NCBI RefSeq assembly: GCF_004362805.1
Contig: NZ_SNYF01000005.1
Coordinates: forward strand, 1,477,676 to 1,541,675
Direction: 5' to 3'
DNA: 64,000 nucleotides
From: Algoriphagus boseongensis
Lineage (GTDB): Bacteria; Bacteroidota; Bacteroidia; Cytophagales; Cyclobacteriaceae
Shown: in pieces, positions 1 to 8,035 of the stretch
Numbering within the stretch: the stretch's first letter is position 1
How the letters are laid out: each line of letters begins with the position of its first letter
Notes under the pieces: generated by a model
The model's input: the letters and a program-made list of their open reading frames with translations, nothing else
Told to the model about the DNA's origin: nothing
Database searches by the model: none
Made by a program: the position numbers and the translations under genes

Positions 1-356
1 TAGCTTATCCCTATTCCCGTTTCGCGCACATGCCCAGGATAGAACTCCGTTTCGGACTCCACCTTATCCAAAAGTCCATCCCACCAAAGAATTCCCATTG
101 GCTGAAATAGTCGCCAAGTGGCCAATTTTAGTCCAATAATATTCTTATTGTCCAAGTTGCGCTTCACATGAAGTTCGATGTGCTGCGTATTGGTTCGGTC
201 ATCCCAGGATTTAGTAAAAAACTGGGGCACTGTGATTCCCGGTGTACTTATCCGGTATTTATAGGCTACCGCGTTTTCATTCTTTTGGGAGAGTTTGCCT
301 TGGGCAAAAGCACTCATGGTCACCATCATCAGAATAAAGGTTAATAAGTTTTTCAT
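1..356 (-). CDS. Exported protein of unknown function (3' end outside window)
   Basis: The reading frame starts with ATG at 356 on the minus strand and runs off the left edge after about 118 codons. The first 19 residues form a clear signal peptide (basic MKN, hydrophobic core, cleavage after SAFAQ). The mature part is soluble-looking and rich in charged and aromatic residues (for example WRLFQPMGILWWDG around residues 83-96). I do not recognise the family. It is divergent from the AraC-type regulator at 769 and carries upstream the same composite promoter element as three genes on the other side of the regulator, so it is probably a member of the same regulon. The true C-terminus cannot be seen. 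Confidence 0.75.
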   Translation of the reverse strand, partial: MKNLLTFILMMVTMSAFAQGKLSQKNENAVAYKYRISTPGITVPQFFTKSWDDRTNTQHIELHVKRNLDNKNIIGLKLATWRLFQPMGILWWDGLLDKVESETEFYPGHVRETGIGIS

Positions 357-400
357 TGTTTTCGTGTTTAAGTAAGACTTGTATTTGTTTCGAATTGGTA

Positions 401-477
401 GGACAAATTTGCCATAGAGTGAAAGGTCAGTCGTCCCAAAATGTAATTGCGGACCTTTGGATGAGATTTCGGACTTT
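401..477 (-). promoter_or_regulatory. Composite promoter element, copy A (regulon motif)
   Basis: On the minus strand: AAAGTCCG (477-470), then GGTCCG whose GTCC lies 20 bp further on, then ACGACTG (434-428) another 20 bp on, then CAAATTTG (411-404), a near-match to the Bacteroidota -7 box TAnnTTTG, exactly 23 bp after ACGACTG. The start codon lies at 356. The same order and spacing recur at 3806, 4617 and 4953, which argues for a regulated promoter rather than chance. An open frame crossing this stretch on the plus strand (356-709) begins with TTG and looks like a shadow. Confidence 0.8.
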
Positions 478-737
478 AAAAAGCGGAGAAAGTCAGGATA
501 GAATAAATCAAAAACTTTTATGGAGAACTTCAGCTGTGGGAATAAACCTGATCAGAAAAATGGAGGACGGGCCACTTGCATTTACCATTTTGCAAGAAAA
601 AAATAAGATCTATTTCCATTCAAAGCGTTTTTTAGGAAAAAGGAAAAGCCAGACTCATCTATTTTTAGCTAAAAAGTTTGGTCAAAAACTTCTGGAAGTT
701 TTATCTTGAAAGCTCTGCAAACCTAATTTTCACTGAC

Positions 738-758
738 AGAACACGTTTTTGGTGTTCT
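738..758 (+). other. Small inverted repeat just upstream of the regulator gene
   Basis: AGAACAC (738-744) and GTGTTCT (752-758) form a 7-bp hairpin with a 7-nt loop, ending 10 bp before the ATG at 769. It could be an operator for autoregulation or a hairpin that affects initiation. There is no G+C-rich stem, so a terminator is less likely. The rest of 478-737 shows no gene that I can support. Confidence 0.4.
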
Positions 759-768
759 TTTCCATTGG

Positions 769-2550
769 ATGAATCAACGCTCCATCGCCGTACTTCCCTT
801 TGATAACCTTAGCTCAGATCCGGAAAACGAATATTTTTCTGACGGAATGGCCGAGGAAATCATCAACGCGCTTAGCAAAATTCAAGGCCTGAAGGTCATC
901 GCACGAACCTCTTCCTTTGCCTTCAAAGGTCAAAAACTGGATGTGCGGATCATAGGAAACAAGCTGGGTGTTTCCTCGGTCATTGAAGGAAGTATCCGAA
1001 AAGCAGGCAATCGGGTTCGGATTGCAGTCCAACTGATTCGTACCGACAATGGCTTCCATATTTGGTCCGAAACCTTTGACCGCACACTTCAGGATATTTT
1101 TGAGCTGCAGGATGAAATCAGCCTCTTGGTAGCCGACCGAATCCGGGAAAACTTTGGGCATATGGATATCGAAGATCGCTTGGTATCTTCGAAAACCAGC
1201 AATCCTGAGGCCTACGACCTTTTTCTGAAAGCCAGTTATCATTTCAAGCGCAAGGACTTGGTCGATGTCAAGGAAGCCTTGGTCCTATTTACCAAAGCCA
1301 CCCAACTAGATCCAAATTTCACAGAAGCCTACTCCTACATCGGAGAAACCTACCTTCACCACGCAGGCTTTAATTTGTTCTCAGCAAAGGAAGGTTTTCA
1401 GAAATCCAGAGAGTTTGCCCAAAAAGCACTAGCGATCAATCCAAAAGATATGCGGGCCCACAAGGTCATGGCCTATGTGCATCTCTTTCATGACTGGAAT
1501 TGGGAAGCTGCTATTGAGTCCTACAATCAGGCAGTGGCAGCTGGACTGAACAACGAGATCGATTTTATCACCAACTACTACATTTTCATCCAAAAGGACT
1601 ACGATTTGGCCATTTCTATAGCCAAGGAAAACCAGTCCCGGGATCCCCTCCACATCATTAGCTATTGGTGGCTTGGGCTATGCTACTACTTGTCAGGTCG
1701 ATTTGAAGAGGCGCTTCCAGCCTTTGAGGAGAGTCTTCGAATTGAGCCTAATTTCAGCGAGGCTTTAAGATGGAAAGGCTTGGTCTTAGGATATTTGGGG
1801 AAATTTAAAGAAGCTTTTAGTGCTTTGGAAAAAGCCATGACCATGACTAATGGCGAAGGTTTGGTCAAGCTGGACCTGATGACGGTCAAAGTCCTGAGCG
1901 GAGAAACAGAAGGAGTACTCGAGGCTTTAGAAAACAGTCACTACATCGATCCCTGCGATCCTGCAGCCTTGTATAGTCTGATGAATAGGCCTGATGAAGC
2001 GGTCCATTTCCTCCAAAAAGGGCTTGAGGAAAAATCCAGCATGATGGTCAGTCTAAAATATTGGTGGGTTTGGGACAATATACGGGAGCATGCGGGATTT
2101 CAGGAAATCTATGAAAAGATGAATTTCCAGGATCACAAACCCCACCGCCATCATCCTTCCAGTCAACAGCTAATCATCGCCCAATCCAGTCAAATAGCCG
2201 ATGAAGATTGCGAGCATTTCCTGCAAATCCTGCGCGAAAAAATGACCATGGAAGAAGTGGTCACTGACACCAATCTAACTTTACGATCTCTGGCAGAGCA
2301 GGTCGACTTACACCCCAATAAACTTTCTTGGCTGATCAATATGAAACTCGGGCAAAACTTCAACGACTATATCAATTCCCATCGTCTGGGAATATTCCAG
2401 CTAAAGGCAACAGATAAGGCTAATAGCCATATCACCCTTTTGGGATTGGCTTATGAAAGCGGGTTTACCTCCAAGTCCGTGTTCAATGACTTTTTCAAAA
2501 AATCCACCGGGCTTACTCCAAAAGCTTGGGTGAAAGCGCATCGAAACTGA
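769..2550 (+). CDS. AraC-family regulator with FlgO/TolB-like N-domain and TPR repeats
   Basis: This is a 593-residue cytoplasmic regulator. Residues about 4-130 (IAVLPFDNLSSDPENEYFSDG, then the VIARTSSFAFKG region) match the TolB-like/FlgO-type domain that often precedes TPRs in bacterial regulators. Residues about 145-450 are TPR-like helical repeats (e.g. AQKALAINPKDMRAH). Residues about 500-593 are an AraC-type double HTH (LRSLAEQVDLHPNKLSWLIN, then ITLLGLAYESGFTSKSVFNDFF). There is no membrane segment or kinase domain. It is followed after 5 bp by an MFS transporter and surrounded by four copies of a shared promoter motif with 20-bp periodicity, as expected for an AraC protein binding on one DNA face. 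The inducing signal is unknown. Confidence 0.88.
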   Translation: MNQRSIAVLPFDNLSSDPENEYFSDGMAEEIINALSKIQGLKVIARTSSFAFKGQKLDVRIIGNKLGVSSVIEGSIRKAGNRVRIAVQLIRTDNGFHIWSETFDRTLQDIFELQDEISLLVADRIRENFGHMDIEDRLVSSKTSNPEAYDLFLKASYHFKRKDLVDVKEALVLFTKATQLDPNFTEAYSYIGETYLHHAGFNLFSAKEGFQKSREFAQKALAINPKDMRAHKVMAYVHLFHDWNWEAAIESYNQAVAAGLNNEIDFITNYYIFIQKDYDLAISIAKENQSRDPLHIISYWWLGLCYYLSGRFEEALPAFEESLRIEPNFSEALRWKGLVLGYLGKFKEAFSALEKAMTMTNGEGLVKLDLMTVKVLSGETEGVLEALENSHYIDPCDPAALYSLMNRPDEAVHFLQKGLEEKSSMMVSLKYWWVWDNIREHAGFQEIYEKMNFQDHKPHRHHPSSQQLIIAQSSQIADEDCEHFLQILREKMTMEEVVTDTNLTLRSLAEQVDLHPNKLSWLINMKLGQNFNDYINSHRLGIFQLKATDKANSHITLLGLAYESGFTSKSVFNDFFKKSTGLTPKAWVKAHRN

Positions 2551-2555
2551 ATTTC

Positions 2556-3782
2556 ATGGATAAACCCGGAAAATTCAGCTCCTATCAAAAGCTAGTGATT
2601 CTGGGTCTTGCCTGCTTGCTCTTCACGGTGGTGCTTGACTATATGCTCCTTCCGGCTTTGAGTGGTATCCTGCTGTACGAACTACAACTCACCACTCAAC
2701 AATTTGGCCTGATCACCTCCGCTTATGCCTTGAGTGCGGGAATTTCTGCCCTGCTTGCTTCCGGATATGCAGATCGATTTGAGCGAAAATCATTTCTATT
2801 GGTTTTTTATGGAGGATTTTTGTTTGGAATTCTCCTTTGTGCACTTTCACCCTCCTTTCCATTCCTCTTGGCTGCCCGGGTTCTGACCGGAGCTTTTGGA
2901 GGGGTGATGGCCTCGATTTGCTTTGCGATGGTGGCCGATTTGTTTCCGCTATCGCAAAGGGGAAGAGTTACAGGCTGGATTCAAATGGCCTTTGCCGCAA
3001 GCCTGGTGATTGGACTTCCCTTATCTCTCTTTATTGCAAGCTCTTTTTCTTGGCAAATGGCCTATGGGTTGATTCTCAGTTTGGGAATTTTGGCACTCTT
3101 GATGGTGGTGGTACTGATCCGGCCATTAGGGGATTCAGAGACTGGCTTTTCTACACCTTGGGTTCATATTATTTCTAATCTTAAAAAACCAACCTATTGG
3201 ATAGTTTACAGCGCCAACCTGCTGATCGTGGGAGGAGATGTGATTTTCATGACCTTTAATGCTGCTTTTCTCACCAATAACCTAGGCCTAGATGATAGCC
3301 AACTCCCCTATGTGTATGGAGCTGTAGGATTGACTAGCCTTTTGGCAGCTCCAATTTTTGGAAAACTGGCCGACAGCTTCGGAAAATGGCCCATTTTCGC
3401 CTTTGGAACTTTACTTTCCATTGGAGCAGTAGTGGTTTACACGGCGGGGGTAATTCAGTCCTTCGAATGGATAATTTTAATGCATGTAGGCTTGTATATG
3501 GGGATAAATGCACGAATGGTCTCTGCAACAGCTCTGACCACGGCTGTTCCCAAAAAATCAGACCGGGGAGCTTTTCTGGCGATTGACTCCTCTATTCAGC
3601 AGGTAGCAGGAGGCCTTGCTGCCGCACTTGCCGGCTTGGTGATTTTTCAAACCGAGAATGGAAGTCTGCTATACTATCCTCAAATAGGCTGGCTCATGGC
3701 CATCTTGATGCTGCTTTCGTCAGCTTTAATCTTTTTGGTCAGCAATCAGGTGAAAGTCAATTCCAAATCAGAAGAATCTTAA
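2556..3782 (+). CDS. MFS transporter, DHA1 (drug:H+ antiporter)-like
   Basis: This 408-residue integral membrane protein has about 12 hydrophobic segments. It shows the MFS loop 2-3 signature (SGYADRFERKSFLLV, about residues 78-92) and a related repeat in the second half (GKLADSFGKWPIF). I chose ATG at 2556, five bases after the stop of the regulator gene; an upstream TTG at 2526 would overlap the regulator and add ten non-hydrophobic residues. It is probably co-transcribed with the AraC-type gene. With the acetyltransferase at 3883 and the beta-lactamase-like protein at 5736 it suggests small-molecule export or resistance, but the substrate cannot be read from sequence. Confidence 0.88.
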   Translation: MDKPGKFSSYQKLVILGLACLLFTVVLDYMLLPALSGILLYELQLTTQQFGLITSAYALSAGISALLASGYADRFERKSFLLVFYGGFLFGILLCALSPSFPFLLAARVLTGAFGGVMASICFAMVADLFPLSQRGRVTGWIQMAFAASLVIGLPLSLFIASSFSWQMAYGLILSLGILALLMVVVLIRPLGDSETGFSTPWVHIISNLKKPTYWIVYSANLLIVGGDVIFMTFNAAFLTNNLGLDDSQLPYVYGAVGLTSLLAAPIFGKLADSFGKWPIFAFGTLLSIGAVVVYTAGVIQSFEWIILMHVGLYMGINARMVSATALTTAVPKKSDRGAFLAIDSSIQQVAGGLAAALAGLVIFQTENGSLLYYPQIGWLMAILMLLSSALIFLVSNQVKVNSKSEES

Positions 3783-3805
3783 TGACCAAAAATTCGGACC
3801 GAAAA

Positions 3806-3857
3806 AGTCCTAAATCATAAAGCCGGACGATTGACCATCCTTTTTCCTGCAACTTTG
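3806..3857 (+). promoter_or_regulatory. Composite promoter element, copy B (regulon motif)
   Basis: AGTCCT (3806-3811) is followed by AATCATAA, then ACGATTG (3827-3833) exactly 20 bp after the GTCC, and CAACTTTG (3850-3857) exactly 23 bp after that. The distal GTCCG half-site present in the other copies is not found at the expected position, where only a CGGACC on the opposite orientation (3795-3800) is seen, so this copy is partly degenerate. It drives the acetyltransferase gene at 3883. Confidence 0.7.
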
Positions 3858-3882
3858 ATTCGTTCCATCAAAAATTCAAACC

Positions 3883-4503
3883 ATGACAGCACCAGATAAA
3901 AACCAAGCCTTTCCATTAAACGGCTATGACCGACTTTGCTTTCTGAAAAATGTGGTGAAAAACCCTCAAATTCAGGTCGGAGACTATACCTATTACGATG
4001 ACTTTGAGGATGTTCAGAATTTTGCAAAAAATGTCAAATACCTCTTCGATTTTGTCGGAGATCGATTGATTATCGGGAAGTTTTGCATGATCGCCTCGGA
4101 TGTCACCTTCATCATGAACGGAGCCAATCACCTATCTAAATCCATCTCTTCCTATCCTTTTGCCATCTTTGGAAAAGGCTGGGAAAATGCCATGGAGGGG
4201 AAAAGCTACCCGCACAAAGGTGATACGGTCATCGGAAATGACGTCTGGATCGGATACGGGGCGACCATTATGCCTGGAGTCAAAATCGGGGATGGGGCTA
4301 TCATTGCCACGAGGTCTGTCGTAACCAAAGATGTCGAGCCATATGCCATAGTAGGGGGAAACCCAGCTCAAGAAATCAAGAAGCGCTTTTCCCAAGAAAA
4401 GATCAATCAACTCCTCGCTTTGAAATGGTGGGATTGGCCCATCGAGCGAATCACCGAAAACGTGCAAAATCTAACGGGGGACCAGCTAGAGAATCTTCTC
4501 TGA
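3883..4503 (+). CDS. Vat/CatB-type xenobiotic acetyltransferase (left-handed beta-helix)
   Basis: A 206-residue protein resembling streptogramin A acetyltransferases (Vat) along its whole length: VGDYTYYDD near the start, [22 protein letters not shown] (about 63-85) with the His that is catalytic in Vat/XAT enzymes, then hexapeptide repeats [25 protein letters not shown] and the closing [16 protein letters not shown]. Such enzymes transfer acetyl from acetyl-CoA to hydroxyls of antibiotics or other small molecules. Chromosomal relatives in this phylum often have unknown substrates, so resistance is not proven. It is a single gene with its own motif-B promoter and a strong terminator behind it. 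Confidence 0.88.
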   Translation: MTAPDKNQAFPLNGYDRLCFLKNVVKNPQIQVGDYTYYDDFEDVQNFAKNVKYLFDFVGDRLIIGKFCMIASDVTFIMNGANHLSKSISSYPFAIFGKGWENAMEGKSYPHKGDTVIGNDVWIGYGATIMPGVKIGDGAIIATRSVVTKDVEPYAIVGGNPAQEIKKRFSQEKINQLLALKWWDWPIERITENVQNLTGDQLENLL

Positions 4504-4531
4504 ACCAGAGCTAGTCAATTTACTTTTTTTC

Positions 4532-4575
4532 AAATGCCAAAAGGAATCTCAATTTTCTTTTGGCATTTCTTTTTT
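4532..4575 (+). terminator. Rho-independent terminator after the acetyltransferase
   Basis: The 12-bp perfect arms AAATGCCAAAAG (4532-4543) and CTTTTGGCATTT (4557-4568) are followed by CTTTTTT. It lies 30 bp after the stop codon at 4503. Confidence 0.85.
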
Positions 4576-4616
4576 AGAAGCCTTCTAAGGCCTGATTTTT
4601 CATTTTCCACTCCTTC

Positions 4617-4691
4617 AAAGTCCGGGATTTCACCAAAAAACTCCTGAATCATAATTCAAAACGACTGGCCTGTCTTTGCTCCCCAATTTTG
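4617..4691 (+). promoter_or_regulatory. Composite promoter element, copy C (regulon motif)
   Basis: AAAGTCCGGG (4617-4626), TTTCACCAAAA, CTCCTGAATCATAA (CTCC at 4641, 21 bp after the first GTCC), ACGACTGG (4661, 20 bp on) and CAATTTTG (4684-4691, 23 bp on). It is close in sequence to copy D at 4953, including the stretches between the half-sites. It drives the small membrane protein at 4718. Confidence 0.8.
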
Positions 4692-4717
4692 TCCCAGTCC
4701 TTAATCAAAATCAAAAA

Positions 4718-4933
4718 ATGAAAAACAAAGCAATTACTCTGGGAACATGCATTGGGGCGGCCATTGGTACCCTCATCGGAGTGGCCGTCGGTACGGCTAC
4801 CGGAATTATCTCACTTGGGTTATTGGGAGTGGACTTTGACCATCAAATCACTTTCTGGATCAGCACAGGAATGGCCGTAGGCGGAGGATTTAGTCTGGTC
4901 AACTTCATGCTCAAATCCGCCAAAAACGACTGA
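4718..4933 (+). CDS. Small glycine-rich membrane protein
   Basis: A 71-residue protein with two predicted membrane segments: residues about 5-35 with a GxxxG-rich pattern (IGAAIGTLIGVAVGTATGI) and about 43-63. ATG at 4718 was chosen because it gives the start MKNKAITLG and lies 26 bp after the -7 box of motif C; an in-frame upstream TTG at 4676 would fall inside the promoter. The family is not recognised. The gene sits alone between two copies of the regulon motif, so it is probably controlled with the neighbouring acetyltransferase and barrel protein. It may act in the inner membrane, function unknown. Confidence 0.7.
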   Translation: MKNKAITLGTCIGAAIGTLIGVAVGTATGIISLGLLGVDFDHQITFWISTGMAVGGGFSLVNFMLKSAKND

Positions 4934-4952
4934 TTCAGTCTCCAATAGGCAA

Positions 4953-5026
4953 AAAGTCCGGGGTTTCACCAAAACGTCCGAAATCATAAATCAAGACGAC
5001 TGGCCTTCCCCTACTTCCCAAATTTG
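4953..5026 (+). promoter_or_regulatory. Composite promoter element, copy D (regulon motif)
   Basis: AAAGTCCG (4953-4960), TTTCACCAAAA, CGTCCGAAATCATAAA (GTCC at 4976, 20 bp after the first), ACGACTGG (4996, 20 bp on), CAAATTTG (5019-5026, 23 bp on) followed by TCCTA as in copy A. It drives the gene at 5076. Confidence 0.82.
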
Positions 5027-5075
5027 TCCTATCAATTTAAAACAAACACAAGTCAAACTTAAACAACAGAAAAAA

Positions 5076-5636
5076 ATGAAAAAGTTAATCTTCATCTTCT
5101 TTATCGGTCTGATTACAACCTTGAATATTCAGGCACAAACTGAACAGCCCATCCGAAAAGGCTTTACTCTGGGAGCTTCAGTGGGTGGAGGAGTCTTACA
5201 TTTCTCTGATGGATTGAGCGAAAAAGCCACTCAGGGAGGCATCTCCCTTCCCAATCTAAAAATGGGTTGGTTTGTCTCCCCGCGAACAGCCTTCTATGTC
5301 AATACAGTCGGACAGATCTACGAATCCGAAGGGGTGGACAGGAGCTTTGAGGGCATCATCCCATCCATTCAATACTGGGCTACCGATAAATGGTGGATCA
5401 GCGGAGGATACGGCGCTGCCCTTGACATGAAAGCGCTTTATGAATCGGATGGAGAATCCAAAAAAAGCGAATGGGGTAAAGGCGTATTGATCTCTAGCGG
5501 ATACGAAGTTCTCCAGCGTCCAAAATGGGCCTTGGATATTCAAAGTCGACTCTACATGGCCCGGGTCACCCGCAATGAGGGCGGGAATCTGGATGGAACC
5601 AATTTCTCCATCGGAATAGGCATCACGCTTTTCTAA
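5076..5636 (+). CDS. Exported outer-membrane beta-barrel-like protein
   Basis: A 186-residue protein with a signal peptide (MKKLIFIFFIGLITTLNIQAQ). The mature part alternates polar and hydrophobic residues in short Gly- and aromatic-containing strands (FTLGASVGGGVLHFS, ISGGYGAALDM, GTNFSIGIGITLF) and ends in a hydrophobic strand with a terminal Phe, as usual for small outer-membrane barrels. There is no enzyme motif. It is transcribed from regulon motif D and is therefore probably co-regulated with the transporter and acetyltransferase region. A role in the envelope response to the same signal is inference. Confidence 0.72.
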   Translation: MKKLIFIFFIGLITTLNIQAQTEQPIRKGFTLGASVGGGVLHFSDGLSEKATQGGISLPNLKMGWFVSPRTAFYVNTVGQIYESEGVDRSFEGIIPSIQYWATDKWWISGGYGAALDMKALYESDGESKKSEWGKGVLISSGYEVLQRPKWALDIQSRLYMARVTRNEGGNLDGTNFSIGIGITLF

Positions 5637-5659
5637 AAAAGAGGAAAAACTAAACCAAA

Positions 5660-5714
5660 AGAAACCAGCAGGGATAGGCCAATAGTTTCGATTTGCTTCC
5701 CCTGCCGGGTTTCT
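5660..5714 (+). terminator. Long-loop inverted repeat, possible terminator
   Basis: AGAAACC-A-GCAGGG (5660-5673) pairs with CCCTGC-CG-GGTTTCT (5700-5714) around a 26-nt loop. It lies between the barrel gene stop (5636) and the ATG at 5736. There is no long T run, so it may be a processing or attenuation hairpin instead. Confidence 0.45.
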
Positions 5715-5735
5715 CTTCCCAAACCATTCTATCTA

Positions 5736-6896
5736 ATGAAAACTCGGACAATCTTTCTTCTATTTCCAGCCATCTTTTTCCTACAATTTCTTTTTGCTCA
5801 AGACATTCATACCCTCGAAGAAAAACTCGATAAGCTTTTCCTAGAGACTATGAAAAAGGAAAATCTGCATCAGGGAGTTTTTTCTCTAGAATTTAAAGCC
5901 TTGAACTTTCAGAAAAGCTGGGCCTACGGAGAATTCGCCTCCGGCCAAAAAGTAGAAAAGGATAGTCCTTTTCATTCTGCCAGCCTGGGCAAAACATTTA
6001 CAGCAGTGACTATTGCAAAAATGGTGGAGGAGGGCAAATTGAGCTTTGAGGACCCGATGTACCGATTTCTTCCGGACTCCTTGACTCAAGGACTGCATGT
6101 TTTGGATGGAAAAGATTGGACTCGGGAAATCACGATTGCTCATTTGCTCCAGCATCGATCCGGACTCTCCGACTATTTCGAAGACCAGCCTTACCAGGGT
6201 GAAAACATGCTTACGATAGCTTTCGAAGAGCCCAACAAATTTTGGGAGCCGATAGAACTTCTGGACTTCTACCTAGGCCGGTTTCAAGCTCAATTTGTAC
6301 CCGGAACTAACTACCATTATACTGATACTGAATACCTATTGCTGGGGTTGATCATTGAAGAATTAGAGCAAAAGCCCTTGCATGAGGTATTTCTGGACAG
6401 GATTTTTAGCCCTTTAGGAATGATGAATACCTCCATGCACCTGAGGTCAGAACCTATTGAAAAGCCTAGCACGCCAATGATGGAAATCTACTTTGGAGAC
6501 CTGGAAGTCAGTCAGATGATCAGCCTTTCCAGCGATTGGGCAGGTGGGGGACTTCAAAGCACGTCAAAGGATATTCTAATCTTTATCAAAGCCCTTTTCG
6601 AAGGAAAACTCATTCAGAAGGAAACCCTCGAGGAGATGCAACATTGGACTCCAGCTAGCAAAGGGACGTATTACGGATTTGGCCTGATGAAGTGGAATCT
6701 AAAGGAATTGTTTCCACTTCTACCTAAGCTTACCCTAATTGGACATTCTGGTTTTACAGGATCCTACATGTACTTCTGTCCCGAGTTGGATGCATATCTA
6801 GCTGGAACTTTCAATCAGTCGGAGTTTCAAAAAGGATCCGTGGAGTTCCTAATAAAGGTCTTGATGGAGCCTAAAGACACGAGGACAAAGTCCTAA
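5736..6896 (+). CDS. Exported serine hydrolase, class C beta-lactamase-like family
   Basis: A 386-residue protein with a signal peptide (about 1-21, ending FLFAQ). It has the SxxK nucleophile motif in FHSASLGKTFTA (about residue 82), the region LLQHRSGLSDY typical of beta-lactamase-family serine hydrolases, a Tyr motif at YHYTDTEYLLLG where class C enzymes have YxN (here Y-T-D), and the distal HSG in LIGHSGFTGS. It would act in the periplasm on peptidoglycan-like or ester/amide substrates. True beta-lactamase activity is uncertain because most family members are peptidases or esterases. It has no copy of the regulon motif upstream. Confidence 0.85.
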   Translation: MKTRTIFLLFPAIFFLQFLFAQDIHTLEEKLDKLFLETMKKENLHQGVFSLEFKALNFQKSWAYGEFASGQKVEKDSPFHSASLGKTFTAVTIAKMVEEGKLSFEDPMYRFLPDSLTQGLHVLDGKDWTREITIAHLLQHRSGLSDYFEDQPYQGENMLTIAFEEPNKFWEPIELLDFYLGRFQAQFVPGTNYHYTDTEYLLLGLIIEELEQKPLHEVFLDRIFSPLGMMNTSMHLRSEPIEKPSTPMMEIYFGDLEVSQMISLSSDWAGGGLQSTSKDILIFIKALFEGKLIQKETLEEMQHWTPASKGTYYGFGLMKWNLKELFPLLPKLTLIGHSGFTGSYMYFCPELDAYLAGTFNQSEFQKGSVEFLIKVLMEPKDTRTKS

Positions 6897-6935
6897 AAAC
6901 TCAGCTAAGTATTAACAGTACAACCCCTATTCAAC

Positions 6936-7793
6936 ATGCAAGGAAAAATTATTTTGGCAGGAGCTACCGGCTATTTGGGAGCTTACCTTGCCAAAGAACT
7001 CAAGCGCCAAGGACATGATTTTCTGGCCTTTGGCCGCAGTGAAGAAAAACTCAGAAATCTAGACCTGAATGAAAATCAATGGCAATTGGTCGAAGTCACC
7101 AAACTGGCATCCTTTCCAAAAATACAAGAACCGATCGATACGGTCATTTCTACAGTGGGAATCACCCGGCAAAAGGACGGACTAAGCTACATGGATGTAG
7201 ACTATCAAGCCAACCTCAACCTGCTGGAATTTGCAATGCGACATCGGGCGAGGAAATTTGTGTACGTATCTGTACTGAATGGGGCTCAAATGCGTCATTT
7301 GGAAATCACCGCTGCCAAAGAGCGCTTCGTCGACACCTTGAAAGAATCAGGAATGAAGTACACCATAGTCCGCCCTAATGGTTTTTTCTCAGACATGAAG
7401 GACTTTTTGACCATGGCCAAGTCTGGTCGGATATATCTATTTGGAGATGGGGAGTTCAAGCTAAATCCCATTCATGGACAAGATCTGGCACGGGTGGTCC
7501 TTGATAGTTTAGCTTCCCCGCAGCAGGAAATTGAAGTCGGTGGTCCTGACATTTTCACACAAAATGAAATCGGAAAATTGGCTTTGGAGGCCACGGGAAA
7601 GAAAGTGAAAATCGTTCATTTGCCCGATTGGATACGGCGAGGCGTACTCGGTATGATGCGCATACTTACCAGCTCAAAAACTTACGGTCCCATCGAGTTT
7701 TTCCTGAATATGATGGCTAGGGACAATATTGCCCCAAGGCAGGGCGTGCATAGATTGGAAACTTTTTTTCGGGAGGAAAGTGATCGAATATGA
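6936..7793 (+). CDS. NAD(P)-binding SDR-like protein (NmrA / atypical SDR)
   Basis: A 285-residue cytoplasmic protein. It begins with a Rossmann nucleotide-binding motif, IILAGATGYLGAYLAKEL (GxxGxxG at residues about 9-15). It continues with FVYVSVLNGA and YTIVRPNGFFSDM, as in NmrA-like and atypical extended SDR proteins, where the catalytic YxxxK is missing or moved; no clear YxxxK is seen here. The C-terminus (IGKLALEATGKKVKIVHLPDW) matches the ligand-side region of NAD(P)H-binding epimerase-like proteins. It probably follows the hydrolase gene in one transcript (39 bp apart). The substrate is unknown; it could be a reductase or a redox sensor. Confidence 0.8.
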   Translation: MQGKIILAGATGYLGAYLAKELKRQGHDFLAFGRSEEKLRNLDLNENQWQLVEVTKLASFPKIQEPIDTVISTVGITRQKDGLSYMDVDYQANLNLLEFAMRHRARKFVYVSVLNGAQMRHLEITAAKERFVDTLKESGMKYTIVRPNGFFSDMKDFLTMAKSGRIYLFGDGEFKLNPIHGQDLARVVLDSLASPQQEIEVGGPDIFTQNEIGKLALEATGKKVKIVHLPDWIRRGVLGMMRILTSSKTYGPIEFFLNMMARDNIAPRQGVHRLETFFREESDRI

Positions 7794-7983
7794 AAAGTTA
7801 AATTCGCCACCTGGGTAAAGTTTCGGCAAAGAAAGGTTGTACTTCATTTGGGAGCTGGGTGTAACGGCCTCAACATCTGTCTCCCGGATTAAAATTAGTT
7901 TTCTGGAAATGGATTGGAACGATCCTGATTTTGTTAACCATGGTTTTGTTGACTTTAGAAAAAAAATGCTGAAAACGTCCATT

Positions 7984-8014
7984 AAAGAAAAAAAAATAGC
8001 CCCGAAGGGCTATT
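7984..8014 (-). terminator. Rho-independent terminator for the minus-strand phosphoesterase gene
   Basis: AATAGCCC (7995-8002) and GGGCTATT (8007-8014) enclose CGAA. On the minus strand the stem is followed by a run of T (7987-7996 read as complement). It lies 22 bp beyond the stop codon at 8036. The plus-strand side has no T run. I see no supported gene in 7794-7983. Confidence 0.85.
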
Positions 8015-8035
8015 CATTTAGTGTCTCAAATCAGC

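Noticed and set aside
356..709. 117-codon plus-strand open frame beginning with TTG
   Set aside because: It runs antisense through promoter copy A, has no recognisable domain or good start, and its composition is that of a non-coding leader.
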